This document shows, one piece after another, positions 8,448 through 18,025 of a stretch of 64,000 bases of DNA. The notes below the pieces were generated by a model, which searched no databases, was not told the DNA's origin, and worked only from the letters and a program-made list of their open reading frames with translations. This DNA comes from Streptomyces albogriseolus (lineage in GTDB: Bacteria > Actinomycetota > Actinomycetes > Streptomycetales > Streptomycetaceae). The position numbers and the translations under genes were made by a program. How positions within the stretch are numbered: position 1 is the stretch's first letter; each line of letters starts with the position of its first letter. The stretch covers positions 62,001 through 126,000 of the forward strand of contig BMVA01000011.1 in the NCBI GenBank assembly GCA_014650475.1, written 5' to 3'.

Positions 8448-9851
8448 ATGGATCTCGGCGTCCGCTGGAAACTGCACGGAGACGGACGCACTCCGGCACC
8501 CGGGGCGGTGGTCCGTCCCGACGAGCGCCTCTCCTGGCCGCGCACCGCGGGCCTCGGCGCCCAGCACGTGGTCGCCATGTTCGGCGCGTCCTTCGTGGCT
8601 CCCGTCCTCATGGGCCTCGACCCCAACCTGGCGATCATGATGTCGGGCGTCGCGACCGTCGTCTTCCTGCTGGCCACCCGCGGCCGGGTGCCCAGCTACC
8701 TGGGCTGTTCGCTCTCCTTCGTCGGCGTCGCCGCGGTGATCCGGGCGGACGGCGGCTCCAGCGCCACGGTGACGGGCGCGGTGTTCGTGGTGGGCGCCGC
8801 GCTGTTCCTGGCGGGCCTCGCGGTGCGGCGCTTCGGCGCGCGGATCATCCACGCGGCGATGCCGCCCGTGGTGACCGGCGCGGTGGTGATGCTGATCGGC
8901 TTCAACCTGGCGCCGGTGACCGCCTCGACGTACTGGCCGCAGGACCAGTGGACCGCGCTGTTCGTGATGCTCTTCACCGGACTGGCCGTGGTCTGCCTGC
9001 GGGGCTTCTGGTCCCGCATCGCGATCTTCCTCGGCCTGATCTTCGGATACGTGCTGTCCTGGGCGCAGGACCGGATCCTCGGGCCGATCCACTCGGCCGA
9101 CGCGAGCGGCAAGGTCACCGACCACTGGCGTCTGGACCTGTCCGCCGTGGGCCGGGCGGACTGGATCGGCCTGCCCGACTTCCACGGGCCGTCCTTCGAG
9201 TGGTCGGCGATCCTGGTCGCGCTGCCGGTGGTCATCGCGCTGATCGCCGAGAACGCGGGCCATGTGAAGGCGGTCGGCGAGATGACCGGCGACGACCTCG
9301 ACGGCAAGCTCGGCACGGCCATCTCCGCGGACGGCGTCGGCTCCATGCTGTCCACCGCGGTCGGCGGCCCGCCCAACACCACGTACTCCGAGAACATCGG
9401 CGTGATGGCCGCGACCCGCGTCTACTCCACCGCCGCCTACTGGGCCGCCGCCGGCTTCGCCCTGCTGTTCGGCCTGTGCCCCAAGTTCGGCGCGGTCGTG
9501 GCGGCGATCCCCGGCGGTGTGCTGGGCGGCATCACCGTCATCCTGTACGGCATGATCGGCCTGCTCGGCGCGCAGATCTGGCTCAACGCCAAGGTGGACC
9601 TGCGCAATCCGCTGAACCTGGTGCCGGCCGCGGCGGGCATCATCATCGGTGTCGGCAACGTCTCCATGGAGTTCACCGACACCTTCTCGCTCAGCGGCAT
9701 CGCCCTCGGCACGGTCGTCGTCATCACCGGCTACCACGCGCTGCGCGCCTTCGCGCCCGCCCATCTGAAGACGCAGAAGCCGCTGCTCGACGAGGGCACC
9801 TCCTCCTACGACACGGGCGGCTCCGAGGAGGATCAGCGCGCCAAGTCGTAG
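8448..9851 (+). CDS. NCS2-family uracil/xanthine permease
   Basis: A 467-residue membrane protein with the NCS2 signatures GAQHVVAMFGASFVAPVLMG near the N-terminus and NTTYSENIGVMAATRVYS, the UraA-type block that binds the base with a conserved glutamate. This points to proton-coupled uracil uptake, although xanthine or other bases cannot be excluded. The ATG is at 8448. The 130-base gap before it holds no other gene. Its last 19 bases overlap the end of the convergent GH6 gene. Confidence 0.9.
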   Translation: MDLGVRWKLHGDGRTPAPGAVVRPDERLSWPRTAGLGAQHVVAMFGASFVAPVLMGLDPNLAIMMSGVATVVFLLATRGRVPSYLGCSLSFVGVAAVIRADGGSSATVTGAVFVVGAALFLAGLAVRRFGARIIHAAMPPVVTGAVVMLIGFNLAPVTASTYWPQDQWTALFVMLFTGLAVVCLRGFWSRIAIFLGLIFGYVLSWAQDRILGPIHSADASGKVTDHWRLDLSAVGRADWIGLPDFHGPSFEWSAILVALPVVIALIAENAGHVKAVGEMTGDDLDGKLGTAISADGVGSMLSTAVGGPPNTTYSENIGVMAATRVYSTAAYWAAAGFALLFGLCPKFGAVVAAIPGGVLGGITVILYGMIGLLGAQIWLNAKVDLRNPLNLVPAAAGIIIGVGNVSMEFTDTFSLSGIALGTVVVITGYHALRAFAPAHLKTQKPLLDEGTSSYDTGGSEEDQRAKS

Positions 9852-11017
9852 GCGTACGACGGGCTGAAGGTCCCCGGCGCGCCCTCGCAGCCGTCGGACT
9901 CGCCGGGGAGCTTGACCCACAGGTAGGCGTCGATCCGGGACTCGCCGGTGCTGAGCGTCGGCGCCCGGCCCAGTCTGCGGCCGGCGGGGTCGCACCATGC
10001 GCCGTCGGCGGGTGCGCCGTTGCCGTTGCGGCTGGTGTCGATCACCGCGCCGAGGCCCGTCCCGCCGAGGGCGTCGAGCACGGCACGGTCGTAGGCGATC
10101 TCGTCGGCGGTGCCGTGGAAGTTGGACACGTTGCTGAAGACGCCGTCCGACGACGTGGGCGAGGCGGCCCCCGCCTGCCGCAGCAGGTCCGCCTGCTTTG
10201 CGGGCGTGTGCCAGCCGGAGTGCCCGGCGTCGTAGTAGACGCGGGCGCGGGGGTTGGCCGCCTTGAACAGGCGCCCGGCGCGGGCCAGCGAGGCGAACCG
10301 CTCGGCCCGCTGCCCGGCGGACAGACAGTCGGCCTGCGCGACCGAGTCGGGCTCCAGGATCACCACGACCTCCCCGCTGCCGAGCCCGGCGGCGAACCGG
10401 TCGATCCAGTCGTCGTAGGCGTCCAGGTCCGGGGCGCCGCCCTCGGAGTGGCCGCCGCAGTCCCGCCCGGGAATCGCGTACGGCACCACGACGGGCACCC
10501 GCCCCTGGGCGGCCCCGCCGGACGTCACCGCCCTGACCCGCGCGGTGACGGTGTCCGGCGACCAGTCCGCGAACCAGACGGCCGCCGGCCGGTCGGCTAT
10601 CCGCGACTCGATGACGGGCCGGCGCGGATCGCCGGGATGCGCCCGCACCCAGTCGAGCACCCGGGAGGCGGGATGCCGGTAGAGCCGCGTGGCCGCCGCC
10701 TCGACCGTCTTCCTCTTCACACGCGGCGACGCGGAAGCCGGCGCACCGGCCCGCTCGGGCCTGACGGACGGCGACGCGGACACGGTGGCCGAAGGGGAAG
10801 CCGAGGGCACGGCGGGCAGCGGCACGAGACTGGGCGACGCGGAGGGCACGGGCCGGGCCTCCGGCGCGTCCCGCCCGTCCCCGGTCGCCGAGATCACCCC
10901 GGACACGGTGCCGGCCGCGACGACGACCGAGGCCGCCGCGACCATCGCGGCCCTCCGCGCGGCACGCCGGCGTTCCGCACGGCGCGCCGAGAGTCTCCGG
11001 GCACGCGAGCCTGCCAC
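9833..11017 (-). CDS. Secreted or anchored glycoside hydrolase family 6 protein
   Basis: GH6 enzymes cut beta-1,4-glucan by inversion. The protein has an arginine-rich start, a hydrophobic segment (about residues 25-45), a Pro/Ser/Ala linker to about 110, and a catalytic domain with VPYAIPGRDCGGHSEGG, VVILEPDS, YYDAGHSGWH, IDTSRNGNG and DAYLWVKLPGESDG, all GH6 blocks including the catalytic aspartates. No cellulose-binding module is present. GTG 11017 is preferred because GGAGGGGG lies just upstream; a GTG at 11086 lacks a ribosome binding site. It may be an endoglucanase, perhaps acting on the producer's own beta-glucan. Confidence 0.85.
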   Translation of the reverse strand: MAGSRARRLSARRAERRRAARRAAMVAAASVVVAAGTVSGVISATGDGRDAPEARPVPSASPSLVPLPAVPSASPSATVSASPSVRPERAGAPASASPRVKRKTVEAAATRLYRHPASRVLDWVRAHPGDPRRPVIESRIADRPAAVWFADWSPDTVTARVRAVTSGGAAQGRVPVVVPYAIPGRDCGGHSEGGAPDLDAYDDWIDRFAAGLGSGEVVVILEPDSVAQADCLSAGQRAERFASLARAGRLFKAANPRARVYYDAGHSGWHTPAKQADLLRQAGAASPTSSDGVFSNVSNFHGTADEIAYDRAVLDALGGTGLGAVIDTSRNGNGAPADGAWCDPAGRRLGRAPTLSTGESRIDAYLWVKLPGESDGCEGAPGTFSPSYAYDLAR

Positions 11018-11118
11018 CTTGTGCTTCCCCCTCCCCCACGGCGGGCGCGTTCCCCCGTTCCGGGGAAGCGCCGGGCCCGCCGCCACTGGAGCCAGACTAA
11101 AGGTGTCACCCTGCGCTC

Positions 11119-11805
11119 ATGGCGCAATGCGAACAAGTCCTCACCCCGGTCGACACGGTCGTCGCCCGTCTGCGCGCCCTCGACGCGGCCCTGCCCGCGC
11201 GGGACGGGGTCGCGGTCTTCAACCGTGTCTACCTCGCCGTGACCCGGGCCGTGGACCGGCGCGTCGACGCCGGTCTGTTCCCCGACCCGCGTGCGGTGAT
11301 CACCCTGGACGTCCGTTTCGCGGAGCGCTATCTGGCGGCCGTCGACGCGGCGGCGGACGGCCGGCGTCCCCCCGCCTGCTGGCGTCCGCTGTTCCAGTCC
11401 CGCCGCCATCCCGGGGTACGTCCGGTGCAGTTCGCGCTGGCGGGCATCAACGCGCACATCGGGCACGACCTCGCGCTGGCCGTCGTGGACACCTGCCGTA
11501 CGCTCGGCTGCGAACCCGCCGACCTGGAGGACGAGTTCGAGGCCGTGGGCGAACTCCTCCTGTCGCTGGAGGAGCGCATCCGCGACGAGCTGGTGCCCGG
11601 CCCCGAGTCACTGAGGATCGCCGACCCGCTGACCCATCTGCTCGGCGCGTGGAGCCTGGACCGCGCCCGGGACGCGGCCTGGACGGCGGCGCGTGCCCTG
11701 TGGGCGCTGCGCCGACTGCCCGACGTGGCAGCGGAGTTCACCGAACGGCTGGACACCGCGGTGGGGTTCGCGGGCCGCATGCTGCTCACTCCGCTGCCCG
11801 ACTGA
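11119..11805 (+). CDS. DUF5995-family protein
   Basis: A 228-residue soluble protein, alpha-helical by composition. The block FALAGINAHIGHDLALAVV, with its histidines and aspartate, matches what I recall of the DUF5995 family of Actinobacteria, whose function is not known. It lies in a 101-base gap from the divergent GH6 gene and ends three bases before the convergent amine oxidase gene. Neither neighbour suggests a role. Confidence 0.75.
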   Translation: MAQCEQVLTPVDTVVARLRALDAALPARDGVAVFNRVYLAVTRAVDRRVDAGLFPDPRAVITLDVRFAERYLAAVDAAADGRRPPACWRPLFQSRRHPGVRPVQFALAGINAHIGHDLALAVVDTCRTLGCEPADLEDEFEAVGELLLSLEERIRDELVPGPESLRIADPLTHLLGAWSLDRARDAAWTAARALWALRRLPDVAAEFTERLDTAVGFAGRMLLTPLPD

Positions 11806-11807
11806 CC

Positions 11808-13505
11808 TCAGTCCTCCGGGAGTTCGACGGGCGCGATCTCGTCGTACAGGTCGCCGGGACCCGGGTTGCCCGGGTCGGTGGCGCCCCCGAGCTGGTGCAT
11901 GACGCCCCACACCGCGTTGAGCGCGGTCTGCACGGCGCCCTCGGCCCAGCCGGCCGTCCACGAGATGTCGTCGCCGGCGAGGAAGATGCCCCGCTTGTCC
12001 TCCGGCAGCCGGTCCTGCATGAAGTGGGTGAACAGCCGCCGCTGGTAGCGGTAGTGGCCCGGCAGGTTGGCCTTGAACGCGCCCATGAAGTAGGGCTCGT
12101 TCTCCCAGGAGACGGTCACCGGGTTGCCGATGATGTGCTTCCGGATGTCGACCTTGGGGTAGATCTCGCCGAGCGACTTCAGCATGACCTCCATCCGCTC
12201 GTTGGCGGACAGCGGCAGCCACTTCAGACTGTCGTCGCACCACGTGTACGACAGGCAGATGACCGCGGGCCGGTCGGGACCGTTGTCCAGCAGATAGGTG
12301 CCGCGGGTCATCCGGTCGGTGAGCGTCATCGACATGACGTCCCGCCCGGTGTCCTCGTCCTTGTCCAGCCAGAAGGGACGGTCCACGGGCACGAACAGCT
12401 TGGAGCTCTCCATGTAGTGGGTGCGCTCGATGGCGGTCCAGTGGTCGATCGGGAAGAGCGAGTCGTCGCAGTCGATCTTCGACAGCAGCATCCAGGACTG
12501 CGCGGTGAAGATGGCCGCCCGGTACGTACGGATGTCACCACGGGCGTCCGTCACGGTGATCCGGTTGCCTGCGGTCCGCCCGAGCCGCGTGACGGCGGGC
12601 CGCGGCTCGCCGTCCACGTGCAGCGACTTCAACGACGTCCCGTACGGCCAGTGGACGATCTTCTCGGGCTCCCGCTCCCACAACCTGAGCGGCAGCTGCT
12701 GCGACCCGCCGACGATCCCCCGGTGATGGTCGTCGGCCTCGGTGTAGACGACCCGCAGAATCTCCAGGATGGAATTCGGGAAATCGGTGTCCCATCCCCC
12801 GGTCCCGAACCCGACCTGCCCGAAGATCTCCCGGTGCCGGAACGACTTGAAGGCCTCCGATTCGCACAGGAACCCGTAGAACGTCTGGTTGTCGAGCTTC
12901 TCCACCAGGCGCGACCAGATCTCCCGGATCCGCGGCACGTCCCGCTCGCGCAGGGCCCGGTTCATGTCGGAGAAGTCGGCCCCCTCCTCCAGACACCGCG
13001 CCCAGGCGTCGGCGACGTCACGGTAGACCTGCGGCAGATCGTCCATCGTCTCCGCGTAGTGCGACTCCCCCTTCAGATCGACGACGGTCGAAGGGGTCGC
13101 CTCGGCCAGCGGATTCGGGAAAGGCCGGGTCTCCAGCCCCACCAGGTCGATGTAGTGCTGCAGGGCCGTGGACGACGGCGGGAACCGCATGGCGCCCATC
13201 TCCGCCGTCAGCGACGGATCGCACCCCTCGAACCCGACGGTCCGCAGCCGCCCGCCGATCTGGTCGGCCTCGTACACCACCGGCTTGAGCCCCATCTTCA
13301 TCAGCTCGTAAGCGGCGACGATCCCGGACAGCCCACCGCCGATGACGGCGACCTCGGTGCCGTGCTCGGTGGCCGGCACCTGCCCGATCCCGGCGGGGTG
13401 GGCCAGGAAGTCGTCGTACGCGTACGGGAAGTCAGGGCCGAACATGGTGATCGGCGGCTGCTGCTCGTCGGCGTGCTCGACGGCGTTGGGCACCGTGGAC
13501 GTCAT
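11808..13505 (-). CDS. Flavin-dependent amine oxidase
   Basis: The 565-residue protein has an FAD dinucleotide-binding motif near residue 52 (VAVIGGGLSGIVAAYEL), the following acidic strand end VVYEADQIGGRLRT, and the C-terminal FAD block GIFLAGDDISWTAGWAEG, as in monoamine and L-amino-acid oxidases. AAGGAG lies nine bases before ATG 13505. It follows the nitrilase gene by 39 bases, so the two likely act together: oxidation of an amine or amino acid, then hydrolysis of an amide or nitrile product. This resembles bacterial tryptophan or polyamine degradation, but the substrate is not provable here. Confidence 0.85.
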   Translation of the reverse strand: MTSTVPNAVEHADEQQPPITMFGPDFPYAYDDFLAHPAGIGQVPATEHGTEVAVIGGGLSGIVAAYELMKMGLKPVVYEADQIGGRLRTVGFEGCDPSLTAEMGAMRFPPSSTALQHYIDLVGLETRPFPNPLAEATPSTVVDLKGESHYAETMDDLPQVYRDVADAWARCLEEGADFSDMNRALRERDVPRIREIWSRLVEKLDNQTFYGFLCESEAFKSFRHREIFGQVGFGTGGWDTDFPNSILEILRVVYTEADDHHRGIVGGSQQLPLRLWEREPEKIVHWPYGTSLKSLHVDGEPRPAVTRLGRTAGNRITVTDARGDIRTYRAAIFTAQSWMLLSKIDCDDSLFPIDHWTAIERTHYMESSKLFVPVDRPFWLDKDEDTGRDVMSMTLTDRMTRGTYLLDNGPDRPAVICLSYTWCDDSLKWLPLSANERMEVMLKSLGEIYPKVDIRKHIIGNPVTVSWENEPYFMGAFKANLPGHYRYQRRLFTHFMQDRLPEDKRGIFLAGDDISWTAGWAEGAVQTALNAVWGVMHQLGGATDPGNPGPGDLYDEIAPVELPED

Positions 13506-13544
13506 GGGGTACGGACTCCTTGCAGTGATGGGAACCAGGAAAGA

Positions 13545-14333
13545 TCAGACGAGGGACCCGTAGAGGCGGGGCCGCCGGTCCCGCAGATACGGGTTGTCCT
13601 CACGCGACGCGGCGAGAAGCACCGGGTCGACGTCGGCAAGGAGCAGTTCCTCGCCCCGGCCGGCGCGAGCGCGGGCGACCCCGTCGGGCCCGGCCAGCGT
13701 GGACAGCCCCACGAACTCGAACGCGCCCTCCGGGCCGACCCGGTTGACGTACGCGATGTACAGCTGGCTCTCGAAGGCGCGCACGGGCACGACGGACTCG
13801 GCGACGAACTGGTACGGGTGCAGCTGGGCCGTGGGCACCAGCAGCAGGTCGGTGCCGGCGAGGGCGTGCGCGCGGACGTTCTCCGGGAACTCCACGTCGT
13901 AGCAGATCATCAGGCCGACGGTGAGTCCGTTCAGCTCGGCCTGCACGACCGGGTTCTCGCCCGGGGTGAAGTGGTCGTGCTCGAAGCAGCCGTAGAGGTG
14001 GGTCTTGCGGTAGTTCGCGAGACGGGCGCCGTCGGGGGCGACGAGCTGGACGGAGTTGTACACCGTGTCGCCGGCGCGCTCGGGGTAGCCGTAGGCGACG
14101 GCGAGGCCGTGGCGGGCGGCGGTCTCGGCGACCGCGTCCGCGGCGTCGCCGTCGGCGGGCTCGGCGAGACGGCCGAGGTCGTCGCCGATGGCATAGCCGG
14201 TGAGGAAGAGCTCCGAGGTCACCAGCAGTTCCGCGCCCGCCGCGGCGGCGCGGGCGGCCGCGTCGTCGAGAGCCTTGAGGTTCTCGGTGACATGGCCGGG
14301 GTGGCCGGAGCTCTGGAGCAGGGCGGTGCGCAT
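13545..14333 (-). CDS. Carbon-nitrogen hydrolase (nitrilase superfamily)
   Basis: A 262-residue amidase of the nitrilase superfamily with the full catalytic triad: Glu in TSELFLTGY, Lys in NYRKTHLYG and Cys in LMICYDVEFPE. Such enzymes hydrolyse amides, carbamoyl groups or nitriles. It is the first gene of a two-gene unit with the amine oxidase, suggesting a degradation route in which an oxidised amine yields an amide. Length and triad are normal for the family. Confidence 0.88.
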   Translation of the reverse strand: MRTALLQSSGHPGHVTENLKALDDAAARAAAAGAELLVTSELFLTGYAIGDDLGRLAEPADGDAADAVAETAARHGLAVAYGYPERAGDTVYNSVQLVAPDGARLANYRKTHLYGCFEHDHFTPGENPVVQAELNGLTVGLMICYDVEFPENVRAHALAGTDLLLVPTAQLHPYQFVAESVVPVRAFESQLYIAYVNRVGPEGAFEFVGLSTLAGPDGVARARAGRGEELLLADVDPVLLAASREDNPYLRDRRPRLYGSLV

Positions 14334-14482
14334 GGGGGATCCTCACCGGGCAGGCGGGGGGTCGGGGGTCAACCATGAAGGTACGGGCGGGCGGGCTCGC
14401 CCAACAAGAAGGAGCCGTTGCGCACCGGTGCGGTGGTTGTTGCGTCTCGGACGCGGTTTCCGGCGATTCGTTGCGCGGGGGT

Positions 14483-14513
14483 GCGGGGGTGGACGTCGGA
14501 CGTCCACCCCCGC
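14483..14513 (-). terminator. Perfect hairpin between MFS gene and nitrilase gene
   Basis: A 15-base perfect inverted repeat (14483-14497 with 14499-14513) lies 31 bases after the MFS stop codon. It could work in both directions but best fits as a terminator for the MFS gene on the minus strand. The rest of the gap to 14333 shows nothing recognisable except the presumed nitrilase promoter. Confidence 0.65.
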
Positions 14514-14544
14514 CGCTACCTCTCTCCACCACCCCCTACGGGCG

Positions 14545-15744
14545 TCACGCCGTGCGGCGGGGGCGGGCCGCGGTCAACCCCACCGCCAGCACCACGTACG
14601 GCACCGCCGCCACCGCGAACGCCGCCCCGTGCCCGTGACCCGAGGCGATCACCGTGTACCCCGCGAACACGGTCAGCGTCACCACCTCCGTACCCAGCCC
14701 CGCCACCGACGTCAGCGTCGCCCGCCCCGTCGCCTCGATCCGGTGCTGCACACGCGTCTCCGCCAGCACCGTCGCCGCCTGGAACGCCCCGAACGCCACC
14801 GCGACGAGCACCAGCCCCACCACGGTCCCGCCCAAGGCCCCCACCGCCAGAGCGAGCCCGCCGCCGCCCAGCAGCAGCGCCAGCCCGCCCGTACCGAACC
14901 GCTCGCCCTCCCCCGCCAGCAGACTCCCCGCGGTGGCCCCGCCCCAGATCACCAGCAGCACCCCCGGCACGGCGGCATCGCCGACGCCCGCCTCCCGCAC
15001 CAGCAGCGGCGTGTACTCGTCCAGCGCCCCCCACACCGCCGCCACCGCCGGCACCAGCAGCAACGCACGCCGCACGGACCGGTCCCGCCGAGCCTCACCC
15101 AGCCCGGCCCGCAGAGCGGCGACCCATCCCCGCCGCACGCCCGTTCCCGCCCGGGCGGCCCGCTGCTCGGGAAACCGCAAGGCCGTCACCGACGTCAGCA
15201 GACACACCAGCACACTCGCCGCCCCCACGGCCGCATGGCCGCCCCACGCCAGCACAGGCCCGGCCAGCCCCATCGCCGCCATCACGGCGACCAGCCCCGC
15301 CGCCCGCGCCCGTCCGAGCACGCGGGCGTACCGGTCCGCCGCCCCGCTCCGCTCCAGCTCGTCGTAGACGAGGGCCTCCAGCGCGCCCGAGGTCAGCGCC
15401 CCGCCGATCCCCCACAGCACGAACCCCACCGCGAAGGCGGCGTACGACGGCACGAGCACCCACGAGGCGAACCCGGCGCCCGTCAGCAGCGGACCGATGA
15501 CCAGCAACAGCCGCCGCGACACCGCGTCGGCCCAGGCCCCGGACGGCACCTCCAGCACCACGGCGGTGACGGACCACAGGGCGAACAGGGACGAGATCTG
15601 CCACACGGACAGCCCGGCGTCGCTGAACAGCAGCGCGTACACCGGGTACAGCAGGACGAATTCTTCGAGGAACGAGTAGCCGTACAGCGTGGTCGTCAGC
15701 CGACGCACGCGCACGTCGACGGCACGCGTGGGCGTGAGAGTCAT
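14545..15744 (-). CDS. MFS transporter
   Basis: A 399-residue major facilitator protein with about twelve hydrophobic helices and the loop motif EVPSGAWADAVSRRLLL between helices 2 and 3. This pattern resembles drug-exporter-like MFS proteins whose substrate is usually unknown. GGAAGG lies ahead of ATG 15744. It has its own hairpin terminator at 14483-14513 and no obvious regulator beside it, so it is probably transcribed alone. Confidence 0.85.
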   Translation of the reverse strand: MTLTPTRAVDVRVRRLTTTLYGYSFLEEFVLLYPVYALLFSDAGLSVWQISSLFALWSVTAVVLEVPSGAWADAVSRRLLLVIGPLLTGAGFASWVLVPSYAAFAVGFVLWGIGGALTSGALEALVYDELERSGAADRYARVLGRARAAGLVAVMAAMGLAGPVLAWGGHAAVGAASVLVCLLTSVTALRFPEQRAARAGTGVRRGWVAALRAGLGEARRDRSVRRALLLVPAVAAVWGALDEYTPLLVREAGVGDAAVPGVLLVIWGGATAGSLLAGEGERFGTGGLALLLGGGGLALAVGALGGTVVGLVLVAVAFGAFQAATVLAETRVQHRIEATGRATLTSVAGLGTEVVTLTVFAGYTVIASGHGHGAAFAVAAVPYVVLAVGLTAARPRRTA

Positions 15745-15844
15745 GAGGCCTTCCCGTAAGGGCGGTTCGGACACCGGACGCTGAGGTCGAACGGAGCCCG
15801 AGGCGGCCCTCGGGAGGCACTGCGCGTGGATCAATGTCGCCAGG

Positions 15845-18025
15845 TCATACCCCCGAGCGTAGTCCTCCTCCCGCCGGCGGCACCACCACATTCCCCTTCC
15901 GCTTGAGCCGCTGCCAGGGCAGCCGGTACCCGCTGAGCGCGGTGAGGCAGGCCTGCACCAGCACCAGGTACATCACCTGCCGGTACACGATCTGCTGCAC
16001 CGGCAGCGCCCACAGCGGCCGCAGCGGCTCCCCGTCGAGACGGAACGCGTACGCGGCGCACACCCCCTGCACCGCCAGCACCCCGCACCAGGCCAGCAGC
16101 GTGAGCGCCGCGTTCCCGAACACCAGCCCGTACACGGTCAGCAGGTCGATCAGCGGGGCGAGCAGCGGCGTGAGGATCTGGAACACCGCCAGCAACGGCA
16201 GCCCCACCCGCCCGAACCGCCCGGCGTGCCCCCGCTCGACGAGGGCGTGCCGGTGCTTCCACGCGGCCTGCATCGTGCCGTAGCTCCACCGGTACCGCTG
16301 GCGCCGGAGCTGCCGCAGGGACCCCGGCGCCTCGGTCCGGGCGACGGCGTGCTCGGCGTAGCGCACCTCCCAGCCGGCCCGGTGCAGGGCCATGGTGAGG
16401 TCGGTGTCCTCGGCGAGCGTGTCCCCGCTGAGCATCCCGGCCTCGCGCAGGGCACGGACACGGAAGGCCCCGACGGCGCCGGGCACGGTCGGCATGCAGT
16501 GCAGCAGGTCGTACATGCGCCGGTCGAGGTTGAAGCCCATGACGTACTCGATGTGCTGCCAGCGGCCGAGCATGCCGTGCCGGTTGCCGACCTTGGCGTT
16601 GCCGGCGGTGGCGCCGACGGACGGGTCGGCGAACGGCTCGACGAGGCGCCGGACGGTCGAGGGCTCGAAGACGGTGTCGGCGTCCAGCATCACGACGATC
16701 TCGTGCGAGGCCCGCAGCACACCGGTGTTCAGAGCGGCCGCCTTGCCCCGGTTGGGCGTCCGCACCACGGTCACCCCAGGCAGCCCCAGCGCCTCGGCGG
16801 CGTCGGCGGTCCCGTCGTCGGACCCGTCGTCCACGACGACGATCTCCACGGGGTGGTCGCTCACGGCCAGGGACCGCAGCGTCTTGCCGATGCACAGCAC
16901 CTCGTTGCAGGCGGGCACGACCACGCTGACCGGCCCGGTGACGGGCGGACCCGGCCCGGCGCGCGGACACCGGCGTGCGAGTCGCGCGTGACGGTGGGCC
17001 AGCCCGAGCATCAGCACGCACCGCCCCAGCACCAGCCCTCCGACGACCAGCAGCAGCACGCCCAGCACCGACACCGTGGTCCCCGACACGGTCACGGCGG
17101 TCACGAACACCCACCCCTGCCACCGCGCCGCGGTGCCGGCGCCGTCCGTGAGGCGTTCGACGCCCACCAGCTCGGCGACCGTGGCGAAGCGGTAGCCGTC
17201 GGCCTTGAGCCGCGGCACCAGCGTCTCCAGCGCCCGCACGGTCTGCGAGCGGTCGCCGCCGGAGTCGTGCAGCAGGACGACCGTGCCCCGGCCGGGCGGG
17301 TCGGGGGTGGCCGCGTCGGCGATGGCCCGGGCGCCGGGGCGGCTCCAGTCCCGGGTGTCCTGGTCGACGAAGGCCAGCACGTACCCCTTCTCGCCGAGGT
17401 GCCGGGCGACGGACCAGGACGGCCCGTCCAGCGCGCCGGCGGTCGAGGAGTACGGCATCCGCACGAGCGAGCTGTGGACGCCTGCGGCCCCGGCGAGTGC
17501 GAGCTGGGTGAACGCCAGCTCGCGGTCGACCGCGTCCCCGGACTGCGTGGCCAGGTCGGGGTGGGAGAAGGTGTGCACCCCGATCTCGTGCCCCGAGCGG
17601 ATCAGGTCCCGTACGAGGCCGGGGTGGCGGGCGGTCTGGCGTCCGGTGACGAAGAAGGTGCCGGGGACGCCGTGGCGGTCGAGGACCTCGCGGACGCGGG
17701 GCGTCCACATGGGGTCGGGTCCGTCGTCGAAGGTCAGCACGACCGTTCTGCCGGGCGCTCGGTAGGAGCGCGGCGGATCGTGACCGGCGTCGACGACCGG
17801 TCCCCCGTCCGCGACCTCCCGGGGCACCCCCGCCCCGCTCCGCCCGGCCCGTTCCCCGCGGCCCTCCTGGTCCCCGGCGAAGCCGCGGGAGGTGTAGCCG
17901 TCGACGGCGAGGACGGAGACGACGAAGGCCAGCAGGACGAGGGGCACCACGATGCGGAACCAGTGCCGCCGCGGTCCCGGTGCCGCGGGCGGTGAACCGG
18001 CCGGGCGGTGCGGTCGCCGCCGCAT
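15845..18025 (-). CDS. Fused polysaccharide deacetylase and family 2 glycosyltransferase
   Basis: The 726-residue protein joins two enzymes. After a membrane helix (about 22-42) comes a NodB-type deacetylase with TFDDGPDP (98-105) and HTFSHPDL (151-158), the metal-binding D and H-x-x-x-H. Then a helix pair, a GT2 domain with VVDDGSDDGT, DAD, EDTDL and QRYRWSYG, and several C-terminal helices. GT2 enzymes with a Q-x-x-R-W motif make and export beta-linked glycans; adding a deacetylase suggests a partly deacetylated GlcNAc polymer, as in PNAG-like or mat-type aggregation systems. It shares TGATG with the proline-rich gene upstream. Confidence 0.88.
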   Translation of the reverse strand: MRRRPHRPAGSPPAAPGPRRHWFRIVVPLVLLAFVVSVLAVDGYTSRGFAGDQEGRGERAGRSGAGVPREVADGGPVVDAGHDPPRSYRAPGRTVVLTFDDGPDPMWTPRVREVLDRHGVPGTFFVTGRQTARHPGLVRDLIRSGHEIGVHTFSHPDLATQSGDAVDRELAFTQLALAGAAGVHSSLVRMPYSSTAGALDGPSWSVARHLGEKGYVLAFVDQDTRDWSRPGARAIADAATPDPPGRGTVVLLHDSGGDRSQTVRALETLVPRLKADGYRFATVAELVGVERLTDGAGTAARWQGWVFVTAVTVSGTTVSVLGVLLLVVGGLVLGRCVLMLGLAHRHARLARRCPRAGPGPPVTGPVSVVVPACNEVLCIGKTLRSLAVSDHPVEIVVVDDGSDDGTADAAEALGLPGVTVVRTPNRGKAAALNTGVLRASHEIVVMLDADTVFEPSTVRRLVEPFADPSVGATAGNAKVGNRHGMLGRWQHIEYVMGFNLDRRMYDLLHCMPTVPGAVGAFRVRALREAGMLSGDTLAEDTDLTMALHRAGWEVRYAEHAVARTEAPGSLRQLRRQRYRWSYGTMQAAWKHRHALVERGHAGRFGRVGLPLLAVFQILTPLLAPLIDLLTVYGLVFGNAALTLLAWCGVLAVQGVCAAYAFRLDGEPLRPLWALPVQQIVYRQVMYLVLVQACLTALSGYRLPWQRLKRKGNVVVPPAGGGLRSGV

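Noticed and set aside
10689..14378. A 1229-codon plus-strand open frame crossing GH6, DUF5995, amine oxidase and nitrilase genes
   Set aside because: It overlaps four real genes in shadow frames and has biased Gly/Val/Arg composition.
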